DNA of 54,703 nt from positions 1 through 54,703 of the forward strand of contig NZ_BOOP01000056.1 in the NCBI RefSeq assembly GCF_016863295.1, given 5' to 3'. Every line of letters begins with the position of its first letter. The stretch's first letter is position 1. Source of the stretch: Planotetraspora phitsanulokensis. Lineage in GTDB: Bacteria; Actinomycetota; Actinomycetes; Streptosporangiales; Streptosporangiaceae. Positions 8,459 to 16,945 of this stretch are shown piece after piece. The notes below the pieces were generated by a model. That model was not told the DNA's origin and did no database searches. It saw only the letters and a program-made list of their open reading frames with translations. The position numbers and the translations under genes are program-made.

Positions 8459-8522
8459 GTGGTCCTCCACGGGGGAGAGCGACGCTCCAGTGGGGCCCGG
8501 AGCCGGTCCGATCGCGGGCTTC

Positions 8523-8603
8523 TCAGCGAGATCGACATCGGCCGCCGCCTGGGCGACCGAGGTCCCCGCGAGCGGGCCGGGCCATGAACGTGTCCTGACT
8601 CAT
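8523..8603 (-). CDS. Leaderless 26-residue leader peptide
   Basis: An ORF starting exactly 7 nt after a TAGCGT hexamer, so it would be the first codon of the transcript. Its C-terminal half contains RGDLGR followed by GGGRCRSR. This recalls the actinobacterial putative leader peptides found before sulfur and cysteine genes, which end in a (R)xDLxR...CR pattern and work by cysteine-dependent attenuation. The gene downstream is an SsuE/MsuE-like reductase, which fits sulfur metabolism. The resemblance is from memory and the ORF is short. Confidence 0.4.
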   Translation of the reverse strand: MSQDTFMARPARGDLGRPGGGRCRSR

Positions 8604-8610
8604 GCCGCCG

Positions 8611-8639
8611 ACGCTAAACGCATCGGCACATGTAGTCAA
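8611..8639 (-). promoter_or_regulatory. SigA-type promoter of the FMN reductase operon
   Basis: On the minus strand TTGACT (8639-8634), a 17-bp spacer and TAGCGT (8616-8611) make a near-consensus promoter. Transcription would begin at the ATG of the mini-ORF at 8603. CATGTA/TACATG half-sites flank the -35 region and could bind a regulator. The promoter lies just past the stop of the upstream hydrolase gene. Confidence 0.6.
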
Positions 8640-8654
8640 CATTTCCTACTTGGT

Positions 8655-9722
8655 TTACATGGAACTTGCGGGCAGCCACAGGTCCGGCTCCCCCGGCACG
8701 CGCGAGACCAGGCCGCGCGCCTCCAGCCACACGAGATGGGCCAGCGTCTCGTTGTTGGCACCGCGCCGCATGTGGGGAGCGATGCTCTCCCACGGTCTCG
8801 ACCAGGTCAGCCGGGTCGCGAGATCCCAGCACGTGCTGCCGCCCGTCTCGGTGAGGACGCGCTCGACCTCCGCGAGCCGCTCCTCGTGGTGGTTGATCAC
8901 GTAGTCCACGCGCTCGCCCAACTCGAGGAACCTGAACTCATGGGCGGGCAGCACCTCGTCCACATCGAGCTTCCCGACGTTCCTGAGGGCGTCGAGATAG
9001 TCGGCGAGCGGATTCGCGGTCGACTGGGGGTGCACGGCCACCATCGGAGTGATCTTCGCCAGCACGTGGTCGCCGGAGAACAGCAGCCGCCGGTCGGGCT
9101 CCACGAAGCAGAGATGGCCGGGCGAGTGCCCCGGGGTCCAGATGGCCCGCAGGTCCCATCCGGGCAGGTCCAGCTGTTCGCCGTCCTCGATCAGCCGGTC
9201 CGGCACGGCCATCGTCACGAAGCTGCGCAACATCATGGACGCCCCGGCCAGCTCCTGGGCCGTCATCTCCGGCACACCGCATCGGAGCAGCAGACTCCGC
9301 TCCCGGGTGATCAGCGCCTGGATGGCGGAGTCGTCGTAGCGCTCGTGGACCAGCCGGGCGTCCTCCGGATGCAGGCCGATCCAGGCCCCCGAGACCTCCC
9401 GGATGCGTCCGGCCAGGCCGTAGTGGTCCGGATGGATATGGGTGACCAGCACCGCCTTGACGTCGGTGATCTCGTATCCGGCCGTCCGCAGCCCGGCCAC
9501 GAGCGCGTCGTAGGCCTCGTCGGTGTTCCATCCCGCGTCGATGATCGCGACGCCGTCCGGGATCTCCAGTGCGTACACCAGGACGTAGCGCAGCGGATTG
9601 ATGGGAATCGGGACCGGGATCGACCACAACCCCGGCCGCACGCGCTCGACCTCCGGGACGACCCGGGCGAGCCAGGCCGCGCGCTGTTCCTCGTTGGCCG
9701 CCGTCACGGTCGGCTTGCTCAT
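8655..9722 (-). CDS. MBL-fold metallo-hydrolase
   Basis: A 355-residue metallo-beta-lactamase-fold hydrolase. The dinuclear metal motif THIHPDHYG is clear, with later ligands in WTPGHSPGHLCF, FSGDHVL and LPAHEF. The C-terminal 90 residues are helical and resemble the extra winged domain of LACTB2-like members. The substrate is unknown; such enzymes cleave thioesters, lactones or phosphodiesters. AAAGGGG precedes the ATG. It follows the MFS gene by 53 bp in the same direction, so the two probably form an operon, perhaps for export and hydrolysis of one class of compound. Confidence 0.82.
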   Translation of the reverse strand: MSKPTVTAANEEQRAAWLARVVPEVERVRPGLWSIPVPIPINPLRYVLVYALEIPDGVAIIDAGWNTDEAYDALVAGLRTAGYEITDVKAVLVTHIHPDHYGLAGRIREVSGAWIGLHPEDARLVHERYDDSAIQALITRERSLLLRCGVPEMTAQELAGASMMLRSFVTMAVPDRLIEDGEQLDLPGWDLRAIWTPGHSPGHLCFVEPDRRLLFSGDHVLAKITPMVAVHPQSTANPLADYLDALRNVGKLDVDEVLPAHEFRFLELGERVDYVINHHEERLAEVERVLTETGGSTCWDLATRLTWSRPWESIAPHMRRGANNETLAHLVWLEARGLVSRVPGEPDLWLPASSM

Positions 9723-9775
9723 CGGCCGCACCCCTTTCGCACCCCCCGATTCTGCCCTGTCACCCGAACATCGTT

Positions 9776-11062
9776 CTACTGGGGTTCCCCTACTGGCACG
9801 GGGACGGCCGCCCGCGCGGCGGGGAGCCGTACATAGAGGAGTGTCGCGGACAGCATGATCACAGCGGTCACGGCCCACGCCCCGCCCGCGCCCACCTGCG
9901 CCGAGAGCGGGACCAGCACGAGCGACGAGAGCATCCCGCCGAATTGCAGCTGGAGCGAGTCGACCGACATCACGGTCGCCCGCTGCGTCGAGGCGACCCG
10001 CCGGTGGATCAGCTCGTTCCTGAACAGCGAGCTGACGGCGAGGCCCGTGAACAGCACGACATAGGCGGCTCCGGCGGCGGCCATCCCCGCCACGCCGTCG
10101 AGGGCCACGGACGCCGCGAGAGCGCCGACGGACGCCGCCGTGGCGACGGTGGCGATCATGACGGCGCGCATCGACCCCCCGGCGAGCCTGGCCACCGCGG
10201 GAGCGATGGAGCTGCCCACGGCGTTCGCCGCGAACCCGGCGGCGGCCACGACGGCGTAGATCGTTCCGGCCGTCTCGGGGCGTCCCGTGAGCGCGGCCAG
10301 CCGACCGGGCGTCAGCAGTTCGATGGCGTTGAGCATCACGCCCACGGCCACGGCGACGAACAGCAGCCTGCCGAGGCCCCGGTCGTGCACGGCGAGCCGG
10401 AAGCCTCCCCCGATGGTCACCGGCACGTCGCGCACCACGTCCGCGAGGCGCGGGCGGACCGGCCGGGCGGGCTCCCGCATCACGAGGAGAACCGTGAACA
10501 GAAGGATCAAGGCGGCGCCCCCGCCCGCCCAGACCGGCACGGCGAGCGACTCGCCGCTGACGAGCAACGGAAGCACGCCGCCGACCAACGTCCCGATGGC
10601 GAGGGCGACCGACCCGGCGGCCCCGCCCGCCGCGAGGCCGGGCTTGAGGTCGGCGTCCGGGCCTTCGAGCGAGTGGAGCCCGTCGACGTACCAGGCCTGG
10701 GCCGGACCGCTCGACAAGGCCCGGGCGACGCCCTTGAGGAGCGAGGCGGCCAGGAACATCCAGACCGAGCCGGCCAGCGCTGTCATGGCGAACCCCGCCA
10801 CACTGAAGACCGCCGAGGCGGCGAGGACGGTCCGCCGGCCGATGACGTCCGCCAGCCCGCCCGTGGGGAGTTCCAGGACGACGACGGTGATCGAGTAGGC
10901 GGCGGTGACCAGGCCGATCTGGGCGACGTCGAGCCCGCGCACCGACATGAGCAGGACCATCGGCGCGATCATCAACCCCACCGGCAGCCAGGTGAGGAAC
11001 TCCACGAGCGCATACCGCCCCCGCATCCCCTTGGGCGTGATCATGCTCACCTTCTTGATCAT
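9776..11062 (-). CDS. MFS transporter
   Basis: A 428-residue major facilitator superfamily protein with about 12 hydrophobic segments and the motif-A-like loop GGLADVIGRR between helices 2 and 3. It fits the drug-exporter type of proton antiporter, but the substrate is unknown. Two starts are possible: ATG 11062, with GAAGGA only 2 nt away, and ATG 11044, with AGAAGG 5 nt upstream. The second is better spaced. The gene leads an apparent operon with the MBL-fold hydrolase. Its upstream region (11088-11230) is filled with copies of the GTGATCATGCAC repeat, so its promoter must lie among or between them. Confidence 0.82.
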   Translation of the reverse strand: MIKKVSMITPKGMRGRYALVEFLTWLPVGLMIAPMVLLMSVRGLDVAQIGLVTAAYSITVVVLELPTGGLADVIGRRTVLAASAVFSVAGFAMTALAGSVWMFLAASLLKGVARALSSGPAQAWYVDGLHSLEGPDADLKPGLAAGGAAGSVALAIGTLVGGVLPLLVSGESLAVPVWAGGGAALILLFTVLLVMREPARPVRPRLADVVRDVPVTIGGGFRLAVHDRGLGRLLFVAVAVGVMLNAIELLTPGRLAALTGRPETAGTIYAVVAAAGFAANAVGSSIAPAVARLAGGSMRAVMIATVATAASVGALAASVALDGVAGMAAAGAAYVVLFTGLAVSSLFRNELIHRRVASTQRATVMSVDSLQLQFGGMLSSLVLVPLSAQVGAGGAWAVTAVIMLSATLLYVRLPAARAAVPVPVGEPQ

Positions 11063-11087
11063 CTTCCTTCACCTGTGACGATTCCCG

Positions 11088-11235
11088 CCGTGATCATGCG
11101 CACCTTCGGCGCCATGACCTCTGACCTGCGATTTCTTGGCTGGTGATCATGCACCGAGGTTGGTTCCGGATTGCATGATCACGACGAGCATCGGCGCAGG
11201 TCACCGATGATCCAGCCGAGTCCGCGCATGATCAC
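11088..11235. repeat. GTGATCATGCAC repeat cluster, 4 copies in two orientations
   Basis: GTGATCATGCGC at 11090 and GTGATCATGCAC at 11143 are followed by the reverse form (TGCATGATCACG near 11172 and CGCATGATCACG near 11225). A second conserved block, ACCTGCGA or its complement, lies about 30 bp inside each unit, and the spacing is about 53 bp. The last copy contains the TGA stop of the ArsR gene. Confidence 0.7.
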
Positions 11236-11810
11236 GCGCGGGGGGCGGGGGTGAGGCGGGGGTGGGCGGCGAAGAGCACCGACACGGGACGGGCGTCGGG
11301 AGCGTCCTTGTCCCGCTCGGCGGCCTCCCGGAGCAGGGCCCACAACTGCTCCGACAACGAGGCCACCGACGCCGGCGACAGCCGTACGACGTCGTCGGAG
11401 ATCCCGGCGACCTCGATCCACTCGGTGCTCCACGAGTCCCTGTCCCGCTCGAAGGCCTCCATGCTGTCCGTCAGCACCTCGACCTGGCGCCGGCTCAGGA
11501 GGTTCGCGGCCTCCCGGCCCTCGGGGGTCGCCGACATCTCGGCGTTGCTCCACGAAGTCATCCGGTGGACGGCCCGCCATCGCCGCTCACGGCGGTCACG
11601 CTGTTCCGTGTTCTCCTCGACGAAGCCGTACCGGGCGAGTTGCCTCAGGTGATAGCTCGTCGACCCCGAACTCTCCCCGAACCGGGCACCCAGTTCGGTG
11701 GCGGTCGCGGGCCCGTCGAACCGCAGCGCCCCCAGCAGGCGCACCCGGAGAGGATGCGCCACCGCTTTGAGCGTCCGCGGATCACTCACATGGAAGACCT
11801 CATCGCTCAT
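11232..11810 (-). CDS. ArsR-type winged-helix transcriptional regulator
   Basis: A 192-residue protein with an N-terminal ArsR/HTH_20 domain (LKAVAHPLRVRLLGALRFDGPATATELGARFGESSGSTSYHLRQLARYGFVEE in essence, split by the recognition helix SSGSTSYHLRQL). No metal-binding cysteines are seen, so this is not a classic metal sensor. The ATG at 11810 lies 7 nt after TAGTCT with no ribosome binding site, so the mRNA is probably leaderless. A CAAAG-ATAG-CTTTG palindrome falls inside the 17-bp promoter spacer, an ideal site for autorepression. The gene diverges from a B3/B4-domain gene. Its stop codon is part of a repeat copy. Confidence 0.8.
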   Translation of the reverse strand: MSDEVFHVSDPRTLKAVAHPLRVRLLGALRFDGPATATELGARFGESSGSTSYHLRQLARYGFVEENTEQRDRRERRWRAVHRMTSWSNAEMSATPEGREAANLLSRRQVEVLTDSMEAFERDRDSWSTEWIEVAGISDDVVRLSPASVASLSEQLWALLREAAERDKDAPDARPVSVLFAAHPRLTPAPRA

Positions 11811-11817
11811 GCCACCG

Positions 11818-11846
11818 AGACTAACTTCACAAAGATAGCTTTGCAA
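11818..11846 (-). promoter_or_regulatory. Leaderless arsR promoter with internal operator
   Basis: TTGCAA (11846-11841), 17 bp, then TAGTCT (11823-11818) precede the start codon at 11810 by 7 nt. The spacer holds CAAAGATAGCTTTG (11830-11843), arms CAAAG/CTTTG around ATAG. A protein bound there would block RNA polymerase and could also affect the divergent gene. Confidence 0.55.
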
Positions 11847-11908
11847 ACTTTTATTTGCGGTTGCCGTACAGCCTCGGCCACCGCCCACGCGGCCGTAGGC
11901 TGGACCGC

Positions 11909-12550
11909 GTGATCGAGGAAATCCGGATTGACGAGGCGGTCCGAGGACTGCGTCCCGACTTCACCGTGCTCGCCATCTGCGCATACGGCCTGGCCAACGG
12001 GCCGACGGACGACAGGTCGCGCGAATGGCTGGCGGCCGCGGCGACGGACGCCGTGCCGACCGACCACGAGAAGATCGAGGCGTGGCGCACGGCCTACCGC
12101 GCCTTCGGCGCCAAGCCGCAGCGCACCAGGCCCTCCGTCGACGCCCTCGTCCGCCGGATGCCCCTCCCCGAGATCAACCTGGTCGTCGACGCCTACAACG
12201 CCGTGTCCGTACGGCACGGCCTCCCGATCGGCGGCGAGGACCTGCGCCGCTACGACGGCGCCGCGCGTCTCGTCCGCGCCGCCGGCGACGAGCCGTCCGA
12301 GGAGGCGCTCGGCGACCCGGAGATCGGCGAGGTGGTCTGGCGCGACGACACGGGCGTCACCTGCCGCAGGTGGAACTGGCGGCAGTGCGTACGCACCCGG
12401 ATCACCGAGGAGACCGTGGACGCACTGTTCCTTCTCGAACGGCTCGAGCCGCTGTCCTCCGACGAGCTGGGCGCGGCCGGAGACGAGCTCTCGGAGCTGC
12501 TCGCCGCCATCACGCCGGGGGTCCGGATCGAGCGCCGGCTGATCAACTGA
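11909..12550 (+). CDS. B3/B4 tRNA-binding domain-containing protein
   Basis: A 213-residue stand-alone B3/B4 domain, the editing-type fold of the phenylalanyl-tRNA synthetase beta subunit. Diagnostic segments are PSVDALVRRM, LPEINLVVDAYNAVSVRHGLPIGGEDL and GEVVWRDDTGVTCRRWNWRQC. Free-standing members are thought to act on mischarged tRNA or small amino-acid derivatives; the role here is unknown. The GTG at 11909 lies exactly 7 nt after TAGGCT with no ribosome binding site, so it is probably leaderless. Divergent from the ArsR-type regulator, which may control it. Confidence 0.75.
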   Translation: MIEEIRIDEAVRGLRPDFTVLAICAYGLANGPTDDRSREWLAAAATDAVPTDHEKIEAWRTAYRAFGAKPQRTRPSVDALVRRMPLPEINLVVDAYNAVSVRHGLPIGGEDLRRYDGAARLVRAAGDEPSEEALGDPEIGEVVWRDDTGVTCRRWNWRQCVRTRITEETVDALFLLERLEPLSSDELGAAGDELSELLAAITPGVRIERRLIN

Positions 12551-12862
12551 GCCTCCCTGCCCGAATCCTCCCGGTGAGACCCCGAGACAACCGGCCTGCG
12601 CGAAACATCACGTTCGGCCGGGCCGGATCCCAGGACCACACAATCATTTCGGCCTAAAACACCCGTCCCGGGCGAGACATGACCATTCAGTAAGCACGGC
12701 CTCACCACCCAGACGGACTACTCGCGCCTGACCTCTTTGATCGATCCTGGGACGATGAGCCAGGACCTGGCCCCGACGGGCGCACCACACCGTCCAGGGC
12801 GAGTAGCCTTGGACCGGTTCTAAAACAACAACGCCCATCTGCGGAAGAAGGCGATTTCCGCC
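12551..12862 (+). other. Intergenic region with structured kgd leader
   Basis: This 312-bp stretch holds the kgd promoter and leader; I see no gene. CTACTCGC-GCCTG (12718-12730) can pair with CAGGGCGAGTAG (12795-12806), and TCCTGG (12745-12750) with CCAGGA (12760-12765) inside it. A further hairpin, GGCG-ATTTC-CGCC, abuts the kgd start codon. Together these could form a regulated leader RNA. No known riboswitch class was recognised. Confidence 0.35.
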
Positions 12863-15800
12863 GTGTCGTCTGAGTCGTCGCGGACAAACCCACTGGCAAG
12901 CTTCGGACAAAACGAATGGCTTGTCGACGAGCTATATCAGAAGTACCTCGAGGATCCCGAGTCGGTGGACAAGGCCTGGTGGCACTTCTTCGCTGACTAC
13001 AACGGGACGGGAAAGGCCTCAGCCACCGCTGTCGCGCCTCCCCCCGCTCCTGCCGCGAACGGAACGGCCGCGGCCGCCCCAGCGCCGCCCACCCCGACGC
13101 CTCCCGCGCCACAGGCGGCACCCGCCGCACCGGCCGCACCGGCTCAGGCGAAGGCCGCTCCGGCTGAGAAGCCGAAGAGCGCCACGCCCGTCCCGGCCGG
13201 CGCGACCGAGGAGAAGATCCGGGGCGCGGCTGCCCGCACGGCCCTCAACATGGAGGCCTCGCTGGCGGTGCCGACGGCGACGAGCGTGCGCGCGGTTCCC
13301 GCGAAGCTGCTGGTCGACAACCGGATCGTCATCAACAACCACCTGTCCCGCGGCCGGGGCGGCAAGATCTCCTTCACCCACGTGATCGGGTACGCCATCG
13401 TCCGGGCGCTTCAGGCGATGCCGGACATGAACCACTCCTACACGGAAGTGGACGGCAAGCCGATCCTGGTCAAGCCCGAGCACGTCGGGCTGGGCCTGGC
13501 CATCGACGTCCAGAAGAGCGACGGCACCCGTCAGCTCCTGGTCCCGTCGATCAAGGCCGCGGAGACGCTGGACTTCCGCCAGTTCTGGGTGGCCTACGAG
13601 GACATCGTCCGCAAGGCCCGCGCCGGGAAGCTCGGCGTCGACGACTTCCAGGGCACCACGATCTCGCTGACCAACCCCGGCACCATCGGAACGGTGCACT
13701 CGGTGCCGCGCCTGATGCCCGGCCAGGGCACGATCATCGGCGTCGGGGCGATGGAGTACCCGGCGGAGTACCAGGGCGCCTCCGCGGAGACGCTCTCGCG
13801 CCTGGCGATCAGCAAGGTCATGACGCTGACCTCCACCTACGATCACCGGATCATCCAGGGCGCCCAGTCGGGCGACTTCCTGCGCCGGATCCACGAGCTC
13901 CTGCTCGGCGCCGACGGCTTCTACGACGAGATCTTCGAGTCGCTGCGCATCCCCTACGAGCCGGTCCGCTGGGTCCCGGACATCTCGGCCACCCACGACG
14001 ACGACGTGGCCAAGTCCGCCCGCGTGCTGGAGCTCATCCACGCCTACCGGGTCCGCGGCCACCTCATGGCCGACACCGACCCGCTGGACTACCACCAGCG
14101 CAAGCACCCCGACCTCGACATCAAGTCCCACGGCCTGACCTTGTGGGACCTCGAGCGGGAGTTCGCGACCGGCGGCTTCGGCGGCCGCCCGCTGATGAAG
14201 CTGCGCGACATCCTCGGCGTCCTGCGCGACTCGTACTGCCGGACCGTCGGCATCGAGTACATGCACATCCAGAACCCCGAGGAGCGGGCCTGGATCCAGG
14301 CGCGGGTGGAGAAGCCGCACGCCAAGTCCGACCGCGAGGAGCAGCTCAACATCCTCCGGCGGCTCAACACGGCCGAGGCCTTCGAGACCTTCCTGCAGAC
14401 CAAGTACGTCGGCCAGAAGCGCTTCTCCCTGGAGGGCGGCGAGTCCCTGATCCCGCTGCTCGACTCGGTGATCAGCGAGGCCGCGGAGGAGAAGCTCGAC
14501 GAGGTCGTCATCGGGATGGCCCACCGCGGCCGTCTCAACGTGCTGGCCAACATCGTGGGCAAGTCCTACGGCCAGGTGTTCGGCGAGTTCGAGGGCAACA
14601 TCGACCCGCGCAGCGCGCACGGCTCGGGCGACGTCAAGTACCACCTGGGCGCGAGCGGCGACTTCGTGGCCCCGGACGGCTCCAAGATCGTCACCTCCGT
14701 GGTGGCGAACCCGTCGCACCTGGAGGCCGTCGACCCCGTCCTCGAGGGCGTGGTCCGGGCCAAGCAGGACCTGCTCGAGCGCGGCGAGGAGGGCTTCACC
14801 GTCCTGCCCGTGCTCGTCCACGGTGACGCGGCCTTCGCCGGCCAGGGCGTGGTCGCCGAGACCCTGCACCTGTCCCAGTTGCGCGGCTACCGCACCGGCG
14901 GCACCGTCCACATCGTGGTCAACAACCAGGTCGGCTTCACGACGAGCCCGGCGAGCTCCCGCTCCTCGGTCTACGCCACGGACGTCGCCCGGATGATCCA
15001 GGCGCCGATCTTCCACGTGAACGGCGACGACCCCGAGGCCGTCGTCCGCGTCGGCCGGCTGGCCTACGAGTACCGCAAGTCGTTCCTCAAGGACGTCGTC
15101 ATCGACCTCGTCTGCTACCGCCGCCGCGGGCACAACGAGACCGACAACCCGGCGTTCACCCAGCCGCTGATGTACGACCTCATCGACGCGAAGCGGTCCA
15201 CCCGCAAGCTCTACACCGAGGCGCTCATCGGCCGGGGCGACATCACGGTCGAGGAGGCCGAGCAGGCCCTGCGCGACTACCAGGAGCAGCTCGAGCGGGC
15301 CTTCACCGAGACCCGCGAGGCCACCAAGCGGCCGCTCGAGCCGGGCGCGGTCGTCGCGCCGCAGCCCGACGAGCTGATCCCGTGGTCGCACGAGGACACC
15401 GTGACGGCGATCTCGGACGAGACCGTCAAGCGGGTCATCGAGACCCAGCTCAGCCTGCCCGAGGGCTTCACCGTGCACCCGCGCCTCGCGCCGGTGCTGC
15501 AGCGGCGGGGCGCGATGGTCGCCGACAACACCATCGACTGGGCGACCGGCGAGGCGCTGGCGTTCGGCTCGCTGCTCATCGACGGGCACCCGGTGCGGTT
15601 GGTCGGCCAGGACTCCCGGCGCGGCACGTTCGGTCAGCGGCACGCCGTGATCGTCGACCGGGTGACCGGCGAGGAGCACACCCCGCTCAAGACCTTCAAC
15701 CACGGCACCACGAAGTTCTACGTCTACGACTCGCTGCTCAGCGAGTTCGCCGCGATGGGCTTCGAGTACGGCTACAGCGTGGTCAGGCCGGACGCCTTGG

Positions 15801-16561
15801 TGGCCTGGGAGGCCCAGTTCGGCGACTTCGCCAACGGCGCCCAGTCGATCATCGACGAGTTCATCTCGTCGGGTGAGCAGAAGTGGGGCCAGCGCTCGTC
15901 GGTCGTGCTGCTCCTGCCGCACGGTTACGAAGGCCAGGGCCCGGACCACTCGTCGGCGCGCATCGAGCGCTACCTGCAGATGTGCGCGCTGGACAACATG
16001 ACGGTCGCCCAGCCGACCACGCCGGCGAACTACTTCCACCTGCTGCGCTGGCAGGTCCTGTCCAACCGGCGCAAGCCGCTGATCGTGTTCACGCCCAAGT
16101 CGCTGCTGCGCCTCAAGGCCGCCGCGTCGGCGACGGCCGACTTCACCTCCGGCGCCTTCCAGCCGGTCATCGGCGACAGCGCGGTGGTCCCGTCCGCCGT
16201 CCGCAAGGTCGTGATCTCGTCGGGCAGGATCTACTACGACCTGCTGGCCGCCCGGACCAAGGCCGAGCGGAACGATGTGGCGCTGGTTCGCCTCGAGCGG
16301 ATCTACCCGTTCCCGGAGAACCCGCTCAAGGCCGAGCTGGCCCGGTACGGCAGCGACATCGAGGTCATCTGGGCTCAGGACGAGCCGGTCAACATGGGCC
16401 CGTGGCCGTACCTCGCGCTCAAGACGACCGAGCGGCCCGACCTGCTCGGGGGTCACACCCTGCGCCGGGTCTCCCGCACGCCCAACTCCTCGCCGGCCAC
16501 CGGCTCCCACTCCAAGCACGACAACGAGCTGGGCAGCATGGTCGACGACATCTTCGGCTAG
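12863..16561 (+). CDS. kgd: Multifunctional 2-oxoglutarate decarboxylase/dehydrogenase E1-E2 (Kgd)
   Basis: A 1232-residue actinobacterial fusion enzyme of the TCA cycle. An E1-type N-terminal helix ([19 protein letters not shown]) is followed by an Ala/Pro-rich linker (about 50-112). Next is an E2 succinyltransferase domain with catalytic [13 protein letters not shown] near residue 330, then an E1 region from about 370. That region carries the thiamine diphosphate-site segment [13 protein letters not shown], the [13 protein letters not shown] motif and the transketolase-type block [12 protein letters not shown]. No lipoyl domain is present, as in known Kgd proteins, where E2p supplies lipoate. 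The enzyme can decarboxylate 2-oxoglutarate and work in the dehydrogenase complex. GarA/FHA control is known for mycobacterial Kgd; no garA is in this window. Confidence 0.96.
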   Translation: MSSESSRTNPLASFGQNEWLVDELYQKYLEDPESVDKAWWHFFADYNGTGKASATAVAPPPAPAANGTAAAAPAPPTPTPPAPQAAPAAPAAPAQAKAAPAEKPKSATPVPAGATEEKIRGAAARTALNMEASLAVPTATSVRAVPAKLLVDNRIVINNHLSRGRGGKISFTHVIGYAIVRALQAMPDMNHSYTEVDGKPILVKPEHVGLGLAIDVQKSDGTRQLLVPSIKAAETLDFRQFWVAYEDIVRKARAGKLGVDDFQGTTISLTNPGTIGTVHSVPRLMPGQGTIIGVGAMEYPAEYQGASAETLSRLAISKVMTLTSTYDHRIIQGAQSGDFLRRIHELLLGADGFYDEIFESLRIPYEPVRWVPDISATHDDDVAKSARVLELIHAYRVRGHLMADTDPLDYHQRKHPDLDIKSHGLTLWDLEREFATGGFGGRPLMKLRDILGVLRDSYCRTVGIEYMHIQNPEERAWIQARVEKPHAKSDREEQLNILRRLNTAEAFETFLQTKYVGQKRFSLEGGESLIPLLDSVISEAAEEKLDEVVIGMAHRGRLNVLANIVGKSYGQVFGEFEGNIDPRSAHGSGDVKYHLGASGDFVAPDGSKIVTSVVANPSHLEAVDPVLEGVVRAKQDLLERGEEGFTVLPVLVHGDAAFAGQGVVAETLHLSQLRGYRTGGTVHIVVNNQVGFTTSPASSRSSVYATDVARMIQAPIFHVNGDDPEAVVRVGRLAYEYRKSFLKDVVIDLVCYRRRGHNETDNPAFTQPLMYDLIDAKRSTRKLYTEALIGRGDITVEEAEQALRDYQEQLERAFTETREATKRPLEPGAVVAPQPDELIPWSHEDTVTAISDETVKRVIETQLSLPEGFTVHPRLAPVLQRRGAMVADNTIDWATGEALAFGSLLIDGHPVRLVGQDSRRGTFGQRHAVIVDRVTGEEHTPLKTFNHGTTKFYVYDSLLSEFAAMGFEYGYSVVRPDALVAWEAQFGDFANGAQSIIDEFISSGEQKWGQRSSVVLLLPHGYEGQGPDHSSARIERYLQMCALDNMTVAQPTTPANYFHLLRWQVLSNRRKPLIVFTPKSLLRLKAAASATADFTSGAFQPVIGDSAVVPSAVRKVVISSGRIYYDLLAARTKAERNDVALVRLERIYPFPENPLKAELARYGSDIEVIWAQDEPVNMGPWPYLALKTTERPDLLGGHTLRRVSRTPNSSPATGSHSKHDNELGSMVDDIFG

Positions 16562-16580
16562 TCCGAAGGCGTACGCACAC

Positions 16581-16616
16581 GGGAGTCCCCCACGGTCTCG
16601 CTGTGGGGGACTTCCC
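16581..16616 (+). terminator. Hairpin after kgd
   Basis: GGGA-GTCCCCCAC and GTGGGGGAC-T-TCCC form a long stem with a 9-nt loop 20 bp after the kgd stop. It lies before the DUF6104 gene, so it may reduce rather than end read-through. No T-run. Confidence 0.55.
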
Positions 16617-16634
16617 CGTAAATGGAGCACCACC

Positions 16635-16808
16635 ATGTACTTCACGGACAGGGGCATCGAGGAACTCGTCGACCGGCGCGGTGACGAGGAGGTCAGTGTG
16701 AGCTGGCTGGCCGAGCGGCTGCGCGAGTTCGTCGACCTCAACCCTGAGTTCGAGATCCCCGTGGAACGGCTGGCCACGTGGCTGGCCCGGCTCGACGAGG
16801 ACGACTGA
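16635..16808 (+). CDS. DUF6104 family small protein
   Basis: A 57-residue acidic protein (starting MYFTDRGIEELVDRRG and ending WLARLDEDD) of the actinobacterial DUF6104 family, which I recall as a regular downstream neighbour of kgd. GGAG lies 8 nt before the ATG. It has no signal peptide or membrane segment. The conserved link suggests a role tied to 2-oxoglutarate dehydrogenase activity, but no function is known. A hairpin separates it from kgd. Confidence 0.8.
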   Translation: MYFTDRGIEELVDRRGDEEVSVSWLAERLREFVDLNPEFEIPVERLATWLARLDEDD

Positions 16809-16834
16809 CGCGGACGGGCAAAACGCGATACATC

Positions 16835-16873
16835 TTGACTTTTCCACAACGCGACATATCGTGTCTATAGACA
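16835..16873 (+). promoter_or_regulatory. Promoter and operators of the DUF4097-padR operon
   Basis: TTGACT (16835-16840) and TATCGT (16857-16862) at 16-bp spacing make a plausible promoter. Around them are CGATACATC, CGACATATCG (a near-perfect dyad) and the perfect 12-bp palindrome TGTCTATAGACA (16862-16873). PadR proteins bind such short AT-centred dyads, so this is a probable autoregulatory site for the downstream padR. Confidence 0.5.
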
Positions 16874-16945
16874 GCATCGCTGCCGGCCTCTCGGCGTCCC
16901 CGGCGTCCCTGGAGATCGGCGACCTCGCGTTGGAAGGGCCGTGCA

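Noticed and set aside
13019-16849. A 1276-codon open frame antisense to kgd
   Set aside because: It shadows the third-position GC pattern of kgd, has low-complexity Val/Asp/Arg composition and no domain. The sense frame carries every Kgd motif.
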